From NCBI RefSeq assembly GCF_020921035.1, contig NC_063155.1, positions 26,467,294 through 26,531,293 of the forward strand: 64,000 nt of DNA. Direction: 5' to 3'. Below, piece by piece: positions 23,575-36,394 of this stretch. How positions within the stretch are numbered: the first letter of the stretch is position 1; every line of letters starts with the position of its first letter. The notes under the pieces are model-generated. The model saw only the letters and a program-made list of their open reading frames with translations. It did no database searches and was not told the DNA's origin. The position numbers and the translations under genes are program-made. This DNA comes from Rhodamnia argentea. Lineage: Eukaryota; Streptophyta; Magnoliopsida; Myrtales; Myrtaceae.

Positions 23575-24819
23575 GTATGCAATTCTGAAAGAATTTTTAA
23601 GAGCTCTCGATGGGCCACTAGAGCTCCTTTCGCTTTGGGTAAGGGTTCCAACATTAGGTGGTCCATGCCGAATGACTCTGGATTTTATCCTCAGTCATAA
23701 ATGTTCTTGAACAGGCCCAAAAAATAGGATATGAACTTTATTAAAAGGGAAGAAACGAATATGATATTTAGAGACCCAACCTTTGGCGGGTGAATCTGGA
23801 ATATTTAATGGGTTAACTTACTAATAAGGAAGAGAATCAGGCCACAAAACAAACATTTGATAGATTGGCATCTATGCATGGAAGCTGCCAGCCTGACAGT
23901 CGAACAATACCGTCGGTTACTTCTAACCACACGATCTTTCAATTAATGAGTGCTTTATGCAAAATATGCAGTAATGTTGTATGGGGTCTACGATTGAGAT
24001 TGTACTATCTCTAACAGTATTGTCAGGGAAGCTTTTTCCTTTATGCATATACTCTGTTTTGTGCATCCCTGTTACAACTCAAAAATGCATGAAATCGGCC
24101 AGGGTTTCGATTGCCAAAAAGCAATTGACTCTGTTCACGCCGGGACCATTCTTTCTTCACGAGGAGGAGGCAAATGAATCGATAACGCTCGAGAGATGGA
24201 ACAAACTATTAAAAGAATTTGCAAACTGGTGCGCCTACAAAGTCAAAAGATTAGACCTTTTCCACATGGGTTGAGTTCCTCTTATTAATTTAATCTGGTA
24301 TCAGATCTCGGCATCATGACACAAATCTTCAATAAAGCCACTCTAATGTTCATAACAAAAAATGAAAAAAACATAGCTTGTATTTTTTCTTGTATTGTTA
24401 GATGTATCGAGATAATTGAAAACGGGGTAGATTGTAACTAAATTTTAGATGCGACACGTTTATTGAAATGTACATTTGCAATTTGTCGCGCCAATTTGCT
24501 TATGTATATAATAAACTAAGTCTAATGTAATAATTTTTTTTTTTTTTGCAATTCTCAATAATCAGCCATCAGGAGGGATCGTTAACTGTGTGATTAAGAA
24601 GAAAACGAGAGGAAGAATTTGGGTAAACAGACAAGCAAAACGAAACAAACGATTATCATCTGTACATCGAAAGAGAGAGAACTAAAGAGGACTTCCAAAG
24701 ATGCTCATCATCAGCAGGAAAAGAACAAAACGAAGCAATACTCTAGGGACACGATACCGACAAAAGAGTATTAAAAAATCAAGATTGATTGACCGCAATT
24801 GGAAGGGGCTAATTACAAC
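23575..24819. other. 3' flank of the BIG GRAIN 1-like gene, no other gene
   Basis: AT-rich DNA. A T-tract at 24535-24547 and the region up to 24819 probably include the 3' UTR of the gene on the minus strand. The 97-codon frame at 23981-24274 resembles nothing known to me. Confidence 0.35.
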
Positions 24820-25875
24820 TCAAAATGCAGCACCAGAAACTGTTGTTGCTGTTGTTGATGATCCTCTCTTGATGCTCTCAATACATGTGGTCTCGTATAC
24901 CGGCAGCCCGCTCGAGCAGTAGCCTCCGAGGTCGTAATTCTGCAACTCGAACAGATCGGAGCTCGAGTCGCTCTGCGCGCCGTCGTCTTCTTCTTCCTCA
25001 TCGAATCTCTTCACGTCTGTGCTCTCTGATGCATGTTTCGCGAAACCATTGTTGCCGAAACCCTTCTTCTTCTTCTCCGAGCTCGGTTCTATCAGCTTGA
25101 ACTTCTCGTCCAACCAACTCAGGTCGTTGCTTCTCTTGTTTCCCGAGACGGCGTCGTTTCCCAAGTGCGGCGCTTTCACGTGCTTGCCGTCGCGGTTATT
25201 CTTCGAAACCACCACTTGCTTGTGATCAGAGTAGCTTCTGAATTCCTTGTACGATTTGGTGGGAGTGTTTAGTATGTATGCTGGAGGAGTTTTGGACCCG
25301 GAGCTCAAAGAGGTATACACCGACTTTGAATCCGCCACGGCGCTCGAGCTCCTGAAATGGCTGATGCTGCTCCGCCTTCGCCGCCTCCACCCGGGGCTCT
25401 CGTCCTCATCCTTCATGGACTGCGTTGAGGAAGGCTTCGACGACGACTTCTTCTTCTTCGAAGAGGACTGGCTGAAGAGGGAGTTCAAGAAGCTCGCGAG
25501 CCGCCCGCCAGGCGAGCTTGGCTGCCGTGGTTTGGTGATCTTGCTCTTCTCTTTCGTTTGCTTGTTCTCGCTTGGGACGAGATGAAAGTGTTGGTGAGCA
25601 TCCACTTGGTGATGTTGATGATGATGGTGCTGATGCTTCGTCGGCACGTCTAAACTCATTCTTCCTCCCCCTCTAGAATTGGCTTCCCTTTCTTGACCTC
25701 TCGCCATTGCCGCCTTTTGCACCAAGGTCGTGGCGTCGTACCCGGAAACAACATCGCCGTAGCCGGAGAAGTACCGGGCAGCCTCGAACACGTCGAGCTC
25801 GCCGGAGTCACTCCTCTGGTGGAGCGATTTCCGGCTGATAGTCCTATCGGCATCTGGACATGGAGTGATGGACAT
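24820..25875 (-). CDS. BIG GRAIN 1-like protein, single exon
   Basis: A 351-residue uninterrupted frame begins MSITPCPDADRTIS. The hallmark GELDVFEAARYFSGYGD lies at about residues 25-41 and the second conserved box SSSDLFELQNYDL near the C terminus, as in BIG GRAIN 1-like proteins (the E-type clade, by recall). Between them are a His-rich stretch (about 82-96), a Ser/Lys-rich basic region (about 130-150), an RRRRR cluster and acidic EEEEDDG near the end. Family knowledge: plant-specific, largely disordered, membrane-associated proteins that promote organ growth by affecting auxin transport or response. There is no signal peptide or transmembrane segment. The start is supported by being the first ATG upstream of the conserved box, with a GA-rich leader just before it. 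Opposite-strand frames here are shadows. Confidence 0.88.
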   Translation of the reverse strand: MSITPCPDADRTISRKSLHQRSDSGELDVFEAARYFSGYGDVVSGYDATTLVQKAAMARGQEREANSRGGGRMSLDVPTKHQHHHHQHHQVDAHQHFHLVPSENKQTKEKSKITKPRQPSSPGGRLASFLNSLFSQSSSKKKKSSSKPSSTQSMKDEDESPGWRRRRRSSISHFRSSSAVADSKSVYTSLSSGSKTPPAYILNTPTKSYKEFRSYSDHKQVVVSKNNRDGKHVKAPHLGNDAVSGNKRSNDLSWLDEKFKLIEPSSEKKKKGFGNNGFAKHASESTDVKRFDEEEEDDGAQSDSSSDLFELQNYDLGGYCSSGLPVYETTCIESIKRGSSTTATTVSGAAF

Positions 25876-25900
25876 GACTATCGCCAGGGCTCCGATATTC

Positions 25901-25919
25901 CTCTCTCTCTCTCTCTCTA
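25901..25919 (-). promoter_or_regulatory. GA-rich leader tract of the BIG GRAIN 1-like gene
   Basis: A (CT)n run on the plus strand, (GA)n on the coding strand, begins about 25 bp upstream of the start codon. It is probably 5' UTR; any regulatory role is an inference. Confidence 0.35.
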
Positions 25920-27454
25920 CTGTGTTTGAAAGGCGTGGGAGGTACTTATGATGAGAATGGCGATCACAAGAATTAGAAAGAAAAAAAAAAGCGAGAATTT
26001 GTGAGATTGTGTGGAGAGAAATAAATCAATGATGCGATTGGGAATGATTGAGAGGTGGGAATAAGGTCGCCTTTAAAAAAAATTGTTTGTTCTTCACTGT
26101 TCATAATACAGTGTATGATGAGTAATAATTGACTTCGATTCGTTAATGGGTCAAGTCAATCACCTAACAATATACATCTTCCCAACATATTTTGTAACCT
26201 GCCATTTATATCTTGTTCATCATATTAGAAAACTAGTCTATGTAATATTAGGTAATCACATCAATATTGGGTAACCCCGCTTATTTTTTTCACTCGCATG
26301 TTATGTAGTCCACGATCATTCCACGTATTGAGTATTCTACTTTGAGAAATGATTATGTAAATATCATTGATCTGCTGTAAGATTAACGACTTATTTTGTG
26401 CCACAAAAAGAACATATAACAAATAATTTAAAATTATTTTGAGGTCCATTCTTTTAAGAATTTGTGACTCACAATATTCCGAAGACTTAGTAAAGTCCTT
26501 ATATTTTCGGCCCAAAATTTGCTTAGATATGTATAAACAGGTTACCTTCAGAGATTTTTGGAAAGAGACAACCACACATGATGGATTTTTTTTTTTCCTT
26601 TCCTTTTTGGCTTTTTCATTTGTGAAGAAAAAGCTGTGGGGGCAGAAGGGAACAAGCTGTCATGATTTTATGCTTCTGAGATATGAATTAGCAGAAGCGA
26701 TGTTGGGGATGATGGGGGGGCAATGATCTGTGAAGAACCTTGGATTCTAGGGGTTGGACTTGGATTTTACTAGTGGCACTGATGCGTCCATGAGCAGTAT
26801 GTACTGTATGGGGCTTAGCATATGATGGTCTGGAAGATCATGATAGTGATGAGAAATTTTCATGGTGTCCCACTTTTTTTCTCTTTCCAGGACAGACATT
26901 ATGTGCACCCATATGTATCCCCTACATGTTAAAAAGAGTAATGAGAAAGTATATATCAGTGGGGTTGAAATGGAGAGAAAAATTGACAGTTTGGTCTTTT
27001 GCTTGTGAAGTTAGAAAGAAGTCCACGGTATTCAATTTTGGATTTTCTATGGTATAATATTGTACCGTGCAATTTTTCTTGCACGACATTATTGCGATAT
27101 AAGTACAACGGAATGTGGTAAACTAAGAAAAATCAACATTTTACGAGGATTTGTATTTAGTCACGAAGAAATGTCAGTCACGCGGTTTTCATTGTTGATC
27201 TATGGACAATCCCCATTTAATTTTTGTTTGTTATGCTTGGATTGGAAATTCTTAGGCAATGGTGGGAAGATAAAAGCTTCCCATGGCCCATGCATAGCCA
27301 TGGTCAGAGAAATCTAAATATACTGCTTCAGATCTGGCGAGGTAAATTAGATTTACCTCCTCTGTTTGACATATTAGCAATCGAATTGGAGGCTCAAACT
27401 AGGCTACATCTTTATGAATATTCTACAATAATCAACATACCATTATATTTGTGA
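25920..27454. other. Upstream of BIG GRAIN 1-like gene, no gene seen
   Basis: Promoter-side AT-rich DNA. About 26340-26500 shows wording of the small MITE at 5984-6136 (TTTTGTGCCACAAAAA, GAGGTCCATTC, TTTGTGACTCACAA). Nothing else is recognised. Confidence 0.4.
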
Positions 27455-27890
27455 AAAAAGGCATCAATCATGTCCTAGCCTCGAATTTTCTCTAGCAACA
27501 ATGACATAAATGGTCCCGAATTTTCGTTCAATATGCAATGTTGTTCTTGAACTTTTGATTCGTCTAATATGGCCCCTCAATTATTAGTAAATGTTCAATC
27601 TAGTCCCTAAACTATCTCGCTAATTTAAATTGACAAGATCTGCTAATGTCGGTTCCAATCCGTTAAGGTTGAACGGGGAAAAAGTTATTGTAGACGATTC
27701 AAGCAAGATGTTAATCTCAAATCAGGATATTATAATCCCACATCATTAAATAGCGTTTAATTTGTCGTTTGAGTACACGGAAGGACTACATCGAACATAT
27801 ACTAATAGTTCAAGGATCAAATTGAACTAATTAAATATATAAGGACAACATTGAATATTGAGCTAAAGTTCTGGGCAATTTGTGTCATTT
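27455..27890. repeat. Foldback repeat without coding capacity
   Basis: The left arm (GAAAAAAGGCATCAATCATG) is mirrored by the right arm (AATTTGTGTCATTTTC), with internal mirrored wording such as AACATTGAATATT and AATATGCAATGTT. The style resembles the elements at 47216 and 61240. Confidence 0.5.
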
Positions 27891-27988
27891 TCCTTTCTCT
27901 CTTTGCTCCATCTAACCCTCTCGCCTTAGCGCCCCTCTATGGCGGTTCCGTCACCATTACCTACTACAGATACAGCCTTGGCCACCTT

Positions 27989-27995
<7 letters not shown>

Positions 27996-28020
<25 letters not shown>

Positions 28021-28680
28021 TAAATTTAGATGAAGGTGGTGTTGGAGTTGGCGAATATTTCGGGGACCCTTGTTTCTCACACTGGGCACGCCCATGTGAG
28101 TTTAGGGAAACCGAAGTATGATCCGACGACATGTGACCCTTGCGCACGTAATGCGGGGGTGTTGGAGTTGGCGAATATTTCGGGGACCCTTGTTTCTCAC
28201 ACCGGGCACGCCCATGTGAGTTTAGGGAAACCGAAGTATGATCCGACGACATGTGACCCCCGCGCACGTAATGCGGGGGTTCGAGGGCAGCGACCCCGAC
28301 ACGGGTGTCCTATTGCCCGGTCGCAGGAGGGGGGGTTCCGCTCCCGGTGAGTGGACGATTGCCTCGTTCGCTAGTGAATGGGTGGGAGTTCAGGGGCAGC
28401 GCCCCCGAAACAACAACGGTTTTGGGCTTTTGTTTAAGTTGGTCCATTGTTGAGGGATTAAAGGAGTTTCGGATAAGTTTAGGTTTTGGGCTTGTTTAGG
28501 GCATATATATTTGCTCGTTTTTTGGCTGATTATTGTAACAAGTTGTGAGGTTGTAAACCTAAATATAGTGAAATCTCTTTATAAGACGTATCCCTATTCC
28601 GGGATGAATGCGGGCAAATCGTGTGTAGTCTAATTTTCTTCTATTATCTGTGTGATCATTCCGAATTGGTTTGCAATACA
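27996..28680 (+). mobile_element. Probable Ty1/copia LTR fragment with a 120-bp tandem duplication
   Basis: A (GA)n run is followed by two 120-bp units starting GTGTTGGAGTTGGCGAATAT (28039 and 28159), differing at a few bases. Downstream are CAGCGCCCCCGAAAC, TTGTAACAAGTTGTGAGGTT and ATCATTCCGAATTGG, wording I associate with R/U5 ends of plant copia LTRs. A TATA-like GCATATATATTTG lies at about 28501. No pol frame follows and I could not find TG...CA ends with a duplication, so class and borders are tentative. Confidence 0.4.
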
Positions 28681-29712
28681 TCTTTTTAGGTGGGGCGGTG
28701 ATGGTAGCGGCGGCTGCGGTGGCTGGAGGTGCATCGGTGCAAACCGTGCTTGCCATCTCGGGGAAGAAGAAGAGACGAGGGGGAAAAAGGGAAAAACAAA
28801 GGAAAAAAAAAAAATGAAAGATCAAGACAGATATCAGTAATTGAATATGTTGATGTGATCTCTCAAGGGAACAAGTTTACTTAAATTTATTCCTAAGCAC
28901 CGAAGTCGGTTAACACACGCATGCCTACTCTTGTGGGACTTTTATTCTGCCTGCAGCCGTAAGTTAAGACATGGTGAGAGTGTACAGTAAAAGTCCATAG
29001 GAAGATTGCGAAAGGAGGGTCCAAGTTTGAATGTGTCAACATATACGGTTGGACCCACCATTACTCAAAAGTTTAAGGCGACACGTTTTGTGACAATTAG
29101 GATATATTAGTTACTCTACACTACACTAATTCTCCATAGTGGGACTTTCTAACATAACTCTCGCACGAATCTCAACAAGATATAGACGAAGAGTGTGTTT
29201 ATTTTTTGGAAAATTTCATGATGTTTTCCATGAAAAGTGGTTAGCTCTCATTTGTTGGTAGTATGGTGAAAAAGTATGTTCGAAAACCTTTTTTTTTTTT
29301 TTTGGTCCAAATGTTCGAAAATCTGTTCAGGTGTTGGATTTTATTTGAAAAATGGGCATCGTGTTCTGTTCTGTGAGTCGGTGTGTTTTTTCGTCCTCAA
29401 AGAGCGAGCTAAGAGTGCACCTTCAAGAAGGTGAAAAAGGGACCGAGCCTCAACGAAGAAAAGCGAAGAAAGTGAAGAAGAGCGTTTGTTAAAAGACATT
29501 TATGCTTAGAAAAATGATTTTCCCTATTCAGAATCGGGAATCCATTTTCCTAATTTGAAGTATCAATATATTCATTAACCGTTAGTATTATTTTGCGTTG
29601 ACGAGTCATTTCCAATAAACCAAACAAGTGAAATTTCGAAAAATTAATTTGTGAAAAACTCTGTCCTTAAAACCAACACAACCGAAACATAGATTTCATT
29701 GTCAAATGAAGG
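28681..29712. other. No gene recognised
   Basis: Mostly AT-rich DNA. A short GGGGCGGTGATGG-type segment near 28690-28740 and decayed repeat wording at about 29200-29640 (TTTTCCATGAAAAG, AAACCAAACAAGTG) suggest old DNA elements without clear ends. Confidence 0.3.
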
Positions 29713-30277
29713 GGGTAGTTGCCAAAAAAAAAAAAGTCATAAACCTATTATAATTATATCAATTTAGTCCTAAATCTTTTTTTTTGGCCAATTTAGTCCT
29801 AACCCTTTTGCATTTGTGCTAATTTAATCTTTCTCGCCGACATGATGCGGCCGACGCTGATGTGTCAATTTTTAATAATATTTTTTGAACTTTTTATTTC
29901 TCTTTCTCTTTCTTTTCTTTCCCCTTTTTTTTTTCTTTTCTTCTTCCTCTTGCCTACCACTAGTGACGGCGAGGTTGGGCCTCACCTAAGTCTAGCAATC
30001 AACTGGAGGAAGAAGAAAAGAAACCAAAAAGAAAGATAAAAAAAGAAAAAAATATAAAAATGTAAAAGTTTGAAAAAATATTAAAATAATATTAAAAATT
30101 ATCACGTCAACACCGATCACGCCATGTCGTTGATTTCCGATCAAAATTGATTGAAAGAACTGAATCGGCACAAATGTAAAAAGGTTTAGGACTGGATTGA
30201 CACAAATGCAAAAGGTTTAGAACCGAATTGACACAATTACAACTGGTTTAGAATTTTTTTTTCGATAATTTTCCCTA
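29713..30277. mobile_element. Mutator-like foldback MITE with perfect 9-bp duplication
   Basis: It is flanked by AAATGAAGG at 29704-29712 and 30278-30286. The left end GGGTAGTTGCCAAAA and the right end TTCGATAATTTTCCC are inverses in part, and the arms mirror over about 150 bp (AACCTATTATAATTA against ACAATTACAACTGGTT). A short GC-richer core lies at about 29955-30000. There is no coding capacity. Confidence 0.75.
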
Positions 30278-33200
30278 AAATGAAGGTATTCATTATGATA
30301 CTTTGCGTAAATTTGATTGTGTTTCTAATACGATGGATTATATGACGTAAGTACCCCGAATAAACATCCAAAGGAGTCATGCAAGAATCCCGTCCTATTC
30401 GTGAATATATATTTAGTACATCTGATTCCTAGAACATTAAATGTTGTTGGCACTGATATCGACTTCTTCTTCTTCTTCTTCTTTTTTGTTTTGTGCCAAA
30501 AGCAAAGCAAACCAAGCATGGCCCAGCAATATTTGCATGCCTCCCACTTACTGCGCCGGTGATGGAGCCTTTAGAAAAAGGGGGTAATGCTCCAAATTTG
30601 CATCTTCCTTGATCTCTGTGTCAAAAAAGGCTACTACGCCTATTTATCGAGATTCAAAAAGTTTAGAAATGGAATTTGATTGAATACCTCGCTATGTGTT
30701 CTTGTCGTTTTGCGCGACCTTCAACTCTAGATCTGTACCGTGATATAAAATAAAGAGAACCTCTTACTTTTAAGATATCTCAATATTTTTCCCTCGCGAA
30801 ACCGTATCCCCGTCGGCATATGTGTTAGTCGATAGTTCTATTTTGATCTCTCGCCCGTTTCCAATTTTAAAATTTAGTTTTCTTTTTTTCATCCTAAAAT
30901 GACCTCCCGGGATAGTTCAAATGTCGAAATACCCTTTATCTCTCTACATGTGATTATGCAGTTCTTTTGTATTCTATTTTTTTGGCCATATAGCTTACGT
31001 TCACTATTAAATGATTTAAGTATTGCGTAAGAAACTAGTTTCATTTGGTCTTTCAAGTGCCATTTTTTGTGTACTTGCAATGCATGTGCACGTTTGTTAG
31101 TAAGAGTGATTTAGAAGGACGGTTGCCACATGCCAAGTTTGATTAGGAAGTAGGATTTCATTGTTGTGAGAAGCAATTAATGGGCGTGAGAATATATTAG
31201 TCAACTCAAATTGAACTACAAATGTTAACGAGCTTGAATTCGAGTGTCTTCTTGGTTATCTCTCGAGTATGAAAATATTAGTGGTTGTACTCCTCGCTCT
31301 CAGCAAGTGGCATCGGAGCTCATGGCTGATCGCATGGGCCACACCCTCAATGTGTGTGCACACTTTGTGGATATCTCATGTAAGAAACATTGGACGAATC
31401 TGGAATCAGGTGGAAGACGATGATTCAAGAGGAGTTGGAATTCGGTTCTTGCCGAGTTTGGCTAGGCTAAGATGGAGCTTTGAGTTGAGACATGGTTCAA
31501 AAGGATACTTAGAATAAAAATTTTAACGTCAAAAGACACCCATGAGAAGAGATTAGTGGAGATACAAGTGTGGGAATGTTGGTGAAACAAAATCAGACAT
31601 CCTACAAGTTATTTGAAACGAAGCACTTCTGGGGATATGAGTTTGAGCCATAACTAGGTAACTTGCTGGAAAGTCTGAGTATTGCTAACACATCAAGATT
31701 CAATTATAAAAAAAAAAAAAGAATTACCATCAATGATCAACAACTTCAATAAGATAAATGAAAATTTCCTGATGGTAACAGTTGTGTGATGTCTTGTTTG
31801 GAAATTGCTTTGAAATGACGAGGATGAGAAACAAAAGAAAAAAGAAAAAGTGAAAGGTAACTTTTGACTATTGAAGAACAAGATAAAAAGAGCATACTTT
31901 TGAAGTGTTAGCAACTCGATGGAGGTGCTCCATAAAAGCTTGCACGTAATTGGCGGGAATTTCAAGAGCTGATAACCCGTTTCTTGTATATAAATTTACC
32001 TCGTAAATAATCGCAAGTGCTTCGAGAATACTTGTTAAGAAGAATCTGCGAGGATTTTCGCAATATTAAATCCTGAAAAGAGATAGCTAGCAATCACTTC
32101 ATTTAGGTACATAAAGAAAAGCTCCAATCTTATTTTGTGTCGGCCTGCACTCGTGCCATCACTCGTGCAAGCATAGAATTCCACGCAAGAACACGACGTC
32201 AGGCCAAACGAAAAACGAATATGCCCAAGCAAGCAAATTTTGCTAACACCAGACCGGATAAAACTGAAGATGACCTGATCTCGACAGTTGCATTAACCAT
32301 GCTATGGTCCTGTCAATATCCAACAGCAGTTCTATCTTGCCCTGGATTTGGGAATAGCCCCTAAGCTTCCAGAGGATGAATGGCGATGGTCCCTTTGCTC
32401 TTTCATCAGTCACCACCACAATTTGGCCCAACACCAATCCGGGACCAGGACACACAGACCTTGAGGTGCTGTGATCATTCACTGTCGACCCTCTTGATTG
32501 AATCTTTTCTGCTGATGTGTTTTTGGAAACTTGCGTGCAGAAAACCCGTGTGAGAGTTTGTGAACTGCAAAAGGCAAGCCTTTTCTACTCGAGTTCAGAA
32601 GCATTTTGTCAGTTTTGCAGATCATGTGATCAGGGCAGCCTCATGGGAAAATTGATGTTTTGGTGTGAAAAAATATGGATAGAAGACAAATGGTCTTGGT
32701 ACTCGGGGTTTATTTTTGGAGTTCAAACTTCAAAACACCAGAAGTGGACAAGAAAATCAATATCAATTCAATCGTGACCGAAAACTAATAGTTAGAAGCA
32801 TCACCTTCTTATTTGTTGGAAAAAATATGGGAGGAAATGGAGTAACAATGTAGTCGGTCTTTGGTGCGTGTAATCACCCTCTTTTAGGATTGATTTGCCC
32901 CACGAAGTTGCTATAGGTTTCTGGTAAATTTTCTTCAGAATACAACAAAATCATGGTGAGATTACTGGATAGCAATTCCAGTAAATTTCCTAAAACTCTC
33001 CGCGAAATAATGAAAAGATGGTTGTTTCTCTTTTGAAGGAAAACGAAAATGAATGGAATGGTAGAAAATGAACAGAATTTTCCATATATAATAAGAATAG
33101 AACGCACATCTTGGTGTCCGAACTTCTCATACGAACACACCTATTCATGCCTGAAAAATAAATCGCAATTTGGAATACACCTATTCATGTCTGAAAAATA

Positions 33201-36200
33201 AATAGCAATTCGGACATGACCGTTCTTATGTGAAAATCGCCATTCGGACACAATCGTTCATGTCGAAAAATAATTGTTGATTAAGGCTTATTTTCGTCCA
33301 CAAGCGTGCAAAGTGCGCCTAATAACCGCGCACTCTCAAGCGGGTATGATGAGGTCTAGCTCACCCATCCATTTCTCCATTTGAAAAACTACAATAGTCT
33401 TCTTATATTTAAAGTGTATTGCACTCTCTCATCCCTTCTGTGTGGGATAAGGAAAATGCGTTATTTGTTTGTTTTACAAATAAATACCAACATTATTTAC
33501 AATAACATAATGTTATAATCAAGATAATGCCAAATATACCCATAAATCTCATTACAAATCTAAAAACTAATCAGAGAAAATTTCATTTAGGATACTCATC
33601 TGTACGCTCTACTTCACAAGATTTGAAGCTTCTGAATATTTCGCATGGTAGGGGCTTATTCAACGACGTATTCTATTTTGTCGAGGATAGGATCGATGCC
33701 CGGGAGACCTAGCGATTCCGACAATTCCATTGAGTAGCCCCACGATTAAGTTGGACACAACTGCCGATTCGCGCCAGAACATTGGACTAAAGTGGTGCCT
33801 TGTTACCACATTGTGATGCAAGAAAATCGGACCGTCTTCACTAGGTCAAGGAGTTACAATTCCTAATCATTCTACCATTTGCTTTGGATGGTCGTTGTCT
33901 ACTTTATTTAACATCACAAAAGTTAGATGACAAAAGACTATACTTAATTAAAGCCCTATGATACATTAAAATGCATCTCGTCCTCGCCATCTGAAGTTGT
34001 GTTTGGTGGATTGAGTTTTCTGGACGACTGGAAATAGCTCCCAATATGGATATCCTGTTTTATGGAGTGCTTTGTGAGCGCAGGAGTTATAAGACTAGAT
34101 TTGAACAGAAAAGCGAAATCCGAGAGATCAAGAAAATCAATGGAAAAACGAAGAAGTGTTTGGTTTGATGGCCGGAGGGGACAACTAGAGAGAGAGCGAT
34201 AATCTCCGATTAATAGATATCGCCACTAAATCGATGAAGTCCACCACCATCGACCGACGCCGATGGTGTTCCACAGATAGTTACCGCATTACTGTCTAAC
34301 GTTGCTCATAATCTTTTCTTCTTCGATTTTTGCCCGGACAAGAAAAGTCGTACCTGGACAACAAATCCGTTGAATCTTGACCCTAGGCCTGCAGCTTTTG
34401 TTATCCCGGTTGTATAGATGTTAAATCATGTTGGTATTGGATATCGTCCTTTATAACCATGCCTTTGTCTGCCAAATTTGGCCCTGGACTTAAGAAGCTA
34501 GACAATGCAGTTAAATGTGAACATTTCTAGTCTGATCCTGATAAGCAGGCCAATGCCTCTCGAAGCATCGTATGCCATTCACATCGCCTGGTCGAGAGAA
34601 GGAAACAAGCTCAATCGACCAGCCCGATCTAGTGCGGCGGTGCCCCATATCAGACCTCCATCGAGGACCCACAGTTAAATCCGAGTTACACCATGATAGT
34701 ATCGACCGAATTTTTGTACAAACACCAACCATAGCCTCATTAAATCCGAACAATTACATGTTAATAAAAAAACCCCAATTCCGGCCCGACCAAGAACACA
34801 AAAAAAAAAAAAAAAAAAAACCAATTGCGGCAAAATTTCTTCGCACTCCCGCTTGATCACGTCGATCATATCACTCGTGGAATTGAGTTCATGTAAGAAA
34901 AAAATAGAATGGTTTTTAGGATAGGATGAGTTTGGGGTCATGGAGGTCGAAAAGCGCACGCGACACGTTTTGTCGCCACACGGAAAATTGGCCTGGCCTT
35001 GGTTCGCCACCCGCAAGGCGAAAATCGACATGCATGTCATAGTTTGTCTCGGGTTCGATCTCTGGTTCTCTTTCTTTCTTATCTTTCGGATAGATACAAA
35101 TGCCTGCGACGTTCCGTTGCTTTCTTTTGCTACGCACCATGAGTTCTAAAAGCCAGCTTCTATGGCCTTGGTTCGTCCGTGCGTCCCATCTAATGTCCGC
35201 CCCCTCGTGTTCCCTTTCGGTGTCCCGAAATAGTCCCCATTGGAAACCGAAGCCCTAGTGTCGTTATTAGGAGTCCTCGAGAAGTGAATTTCTCTTCTTT
35301 GTGTCGGAAATGCCACAAAATACATGTGTTTGTCCTTCATATTGAAGGGAATGAATGCTGGGAGCCAAAAATAGTGTTCCGTCACTATTTTTCAATGGAT
35401 GTGGCCGCAGATCGATGTTAATTATGTCCAATGCTCGGTCAAGTAAGAGGAGATCGTGCTCGATCCAAATCTGGACCGACGCTATGTTTCCATCGCTTAA
35501 GTGATCTCATGTTATTTCTAGGATTTGTCACATCCATCGCGAAATGAGCTCAATGTGGTTTAAGCTTATAAAACCCTTGACGTAACATATGGATTGTCGG
35601 CTGATGAGCTAGCTAGACAAAAACTGCCATTCCGAAATGGAATAATAGCTGGAAAAGGGACATATTGAAACAGATACAAAGTGGTGCTTTCCCAACTCCC
35701 TCATCAAACCCTAGTTACAACCCCATATCCTCAACTCTGTGGATAGGTTGATCATCTCCAATCTAAGTCTTGATTCAGTGTGCATGTCTCCTCCAAATTC
35801 ATCGGACCTACACGACCCAAGAGGAGTTGCTCATCGTGCCAGTTCCAGATGGGACACGACCCGAGTCTGTCCCTTCATGTCACCTCAAAGTGGTCATCGG
35901 TGGTCTGGTCGGCTCGAGCTACAGGCCCCTCCCCAGCTGAAATGGGCACTCGGTTTGAGTTGGCCAGTGCTTTACCTACCCATAAAGAGAAGGGATGAGA
36001 TAAGATGAACATGTGCGACGAGAGTCCGTGGGTTTCGAAGCTCATTCAGAAAGCAAAATCCACATAGAAGTGATAAGAGTTGTGGATCTGTGAAGCGAAT
36101 CTGGTCTCCGCCAAAGCTATGCCTCCTCTTCTGAGTTCAAAAGGCTTATCCTTCTTTGAGGTCAAAATGGAGTAACGTGGCCATACTAGCTGCACTTAGA

Positions 36201-36390
36201 GTGCTGCATTTTATAAAGCAATTATCGTCTGAATCCGAGTTTCCTTTGGAAAAAAAAGGCAAAGCTCCATGCGGCTTATCTTGTTGCTGACCACCCAAGT
36301 TGATGAGTGAGATCTGATGATGTCTATGCAAGTTGACTCCAGGAGGACTTCTAAGGGAGCTAGACGGGGAAAAAAAGGAGGGACCGATGC
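30278..36390. other. Six kilobases without a recognisable gene
   Basis: AT-rich DNA with A-tracts (about 31708-31720 and 34799-34820) and a CTT repeat near 30465-30482. The interval 33120-33260 shows a short repeated phrase, CACCTATTCATGYCTGAAAAATAAAT, twice about 50 bp apart. Open frames up to about 120 codons exist (31269-31517, 34675-35040, 35739-36008) but none resembles a known family. Confidence 0.35.
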
Positions 36391-36394
36391 TGAG

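Noticed and set aside
24885..25585. Several plus-strand frames of 60-110 codons
   Set aside because: They are antisense shadows of the BIG GRAIN 1-like gene, whose minus-strand frame is uninterrupted and carries the family motifs.
31269..31517. An 82-codon frame with a hydrophobic N terminus
   Set aside because: It looks like a signal peptide at first sight, but the rest shows no family resemblance and the surrounding DNA is AT-rich without supporting signals.
33120..33260. Short repeated phrase considered as a CRISPR-like or satellite array
   Set aside because: There are only two clear copies with irregular spacing, and this is a plant nuclear context.
34799..34820. A 20-base A-tract, considered as a retroposed poly-A tail
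   Set aside because: No coding remnant or direct repeats could be found on either side.
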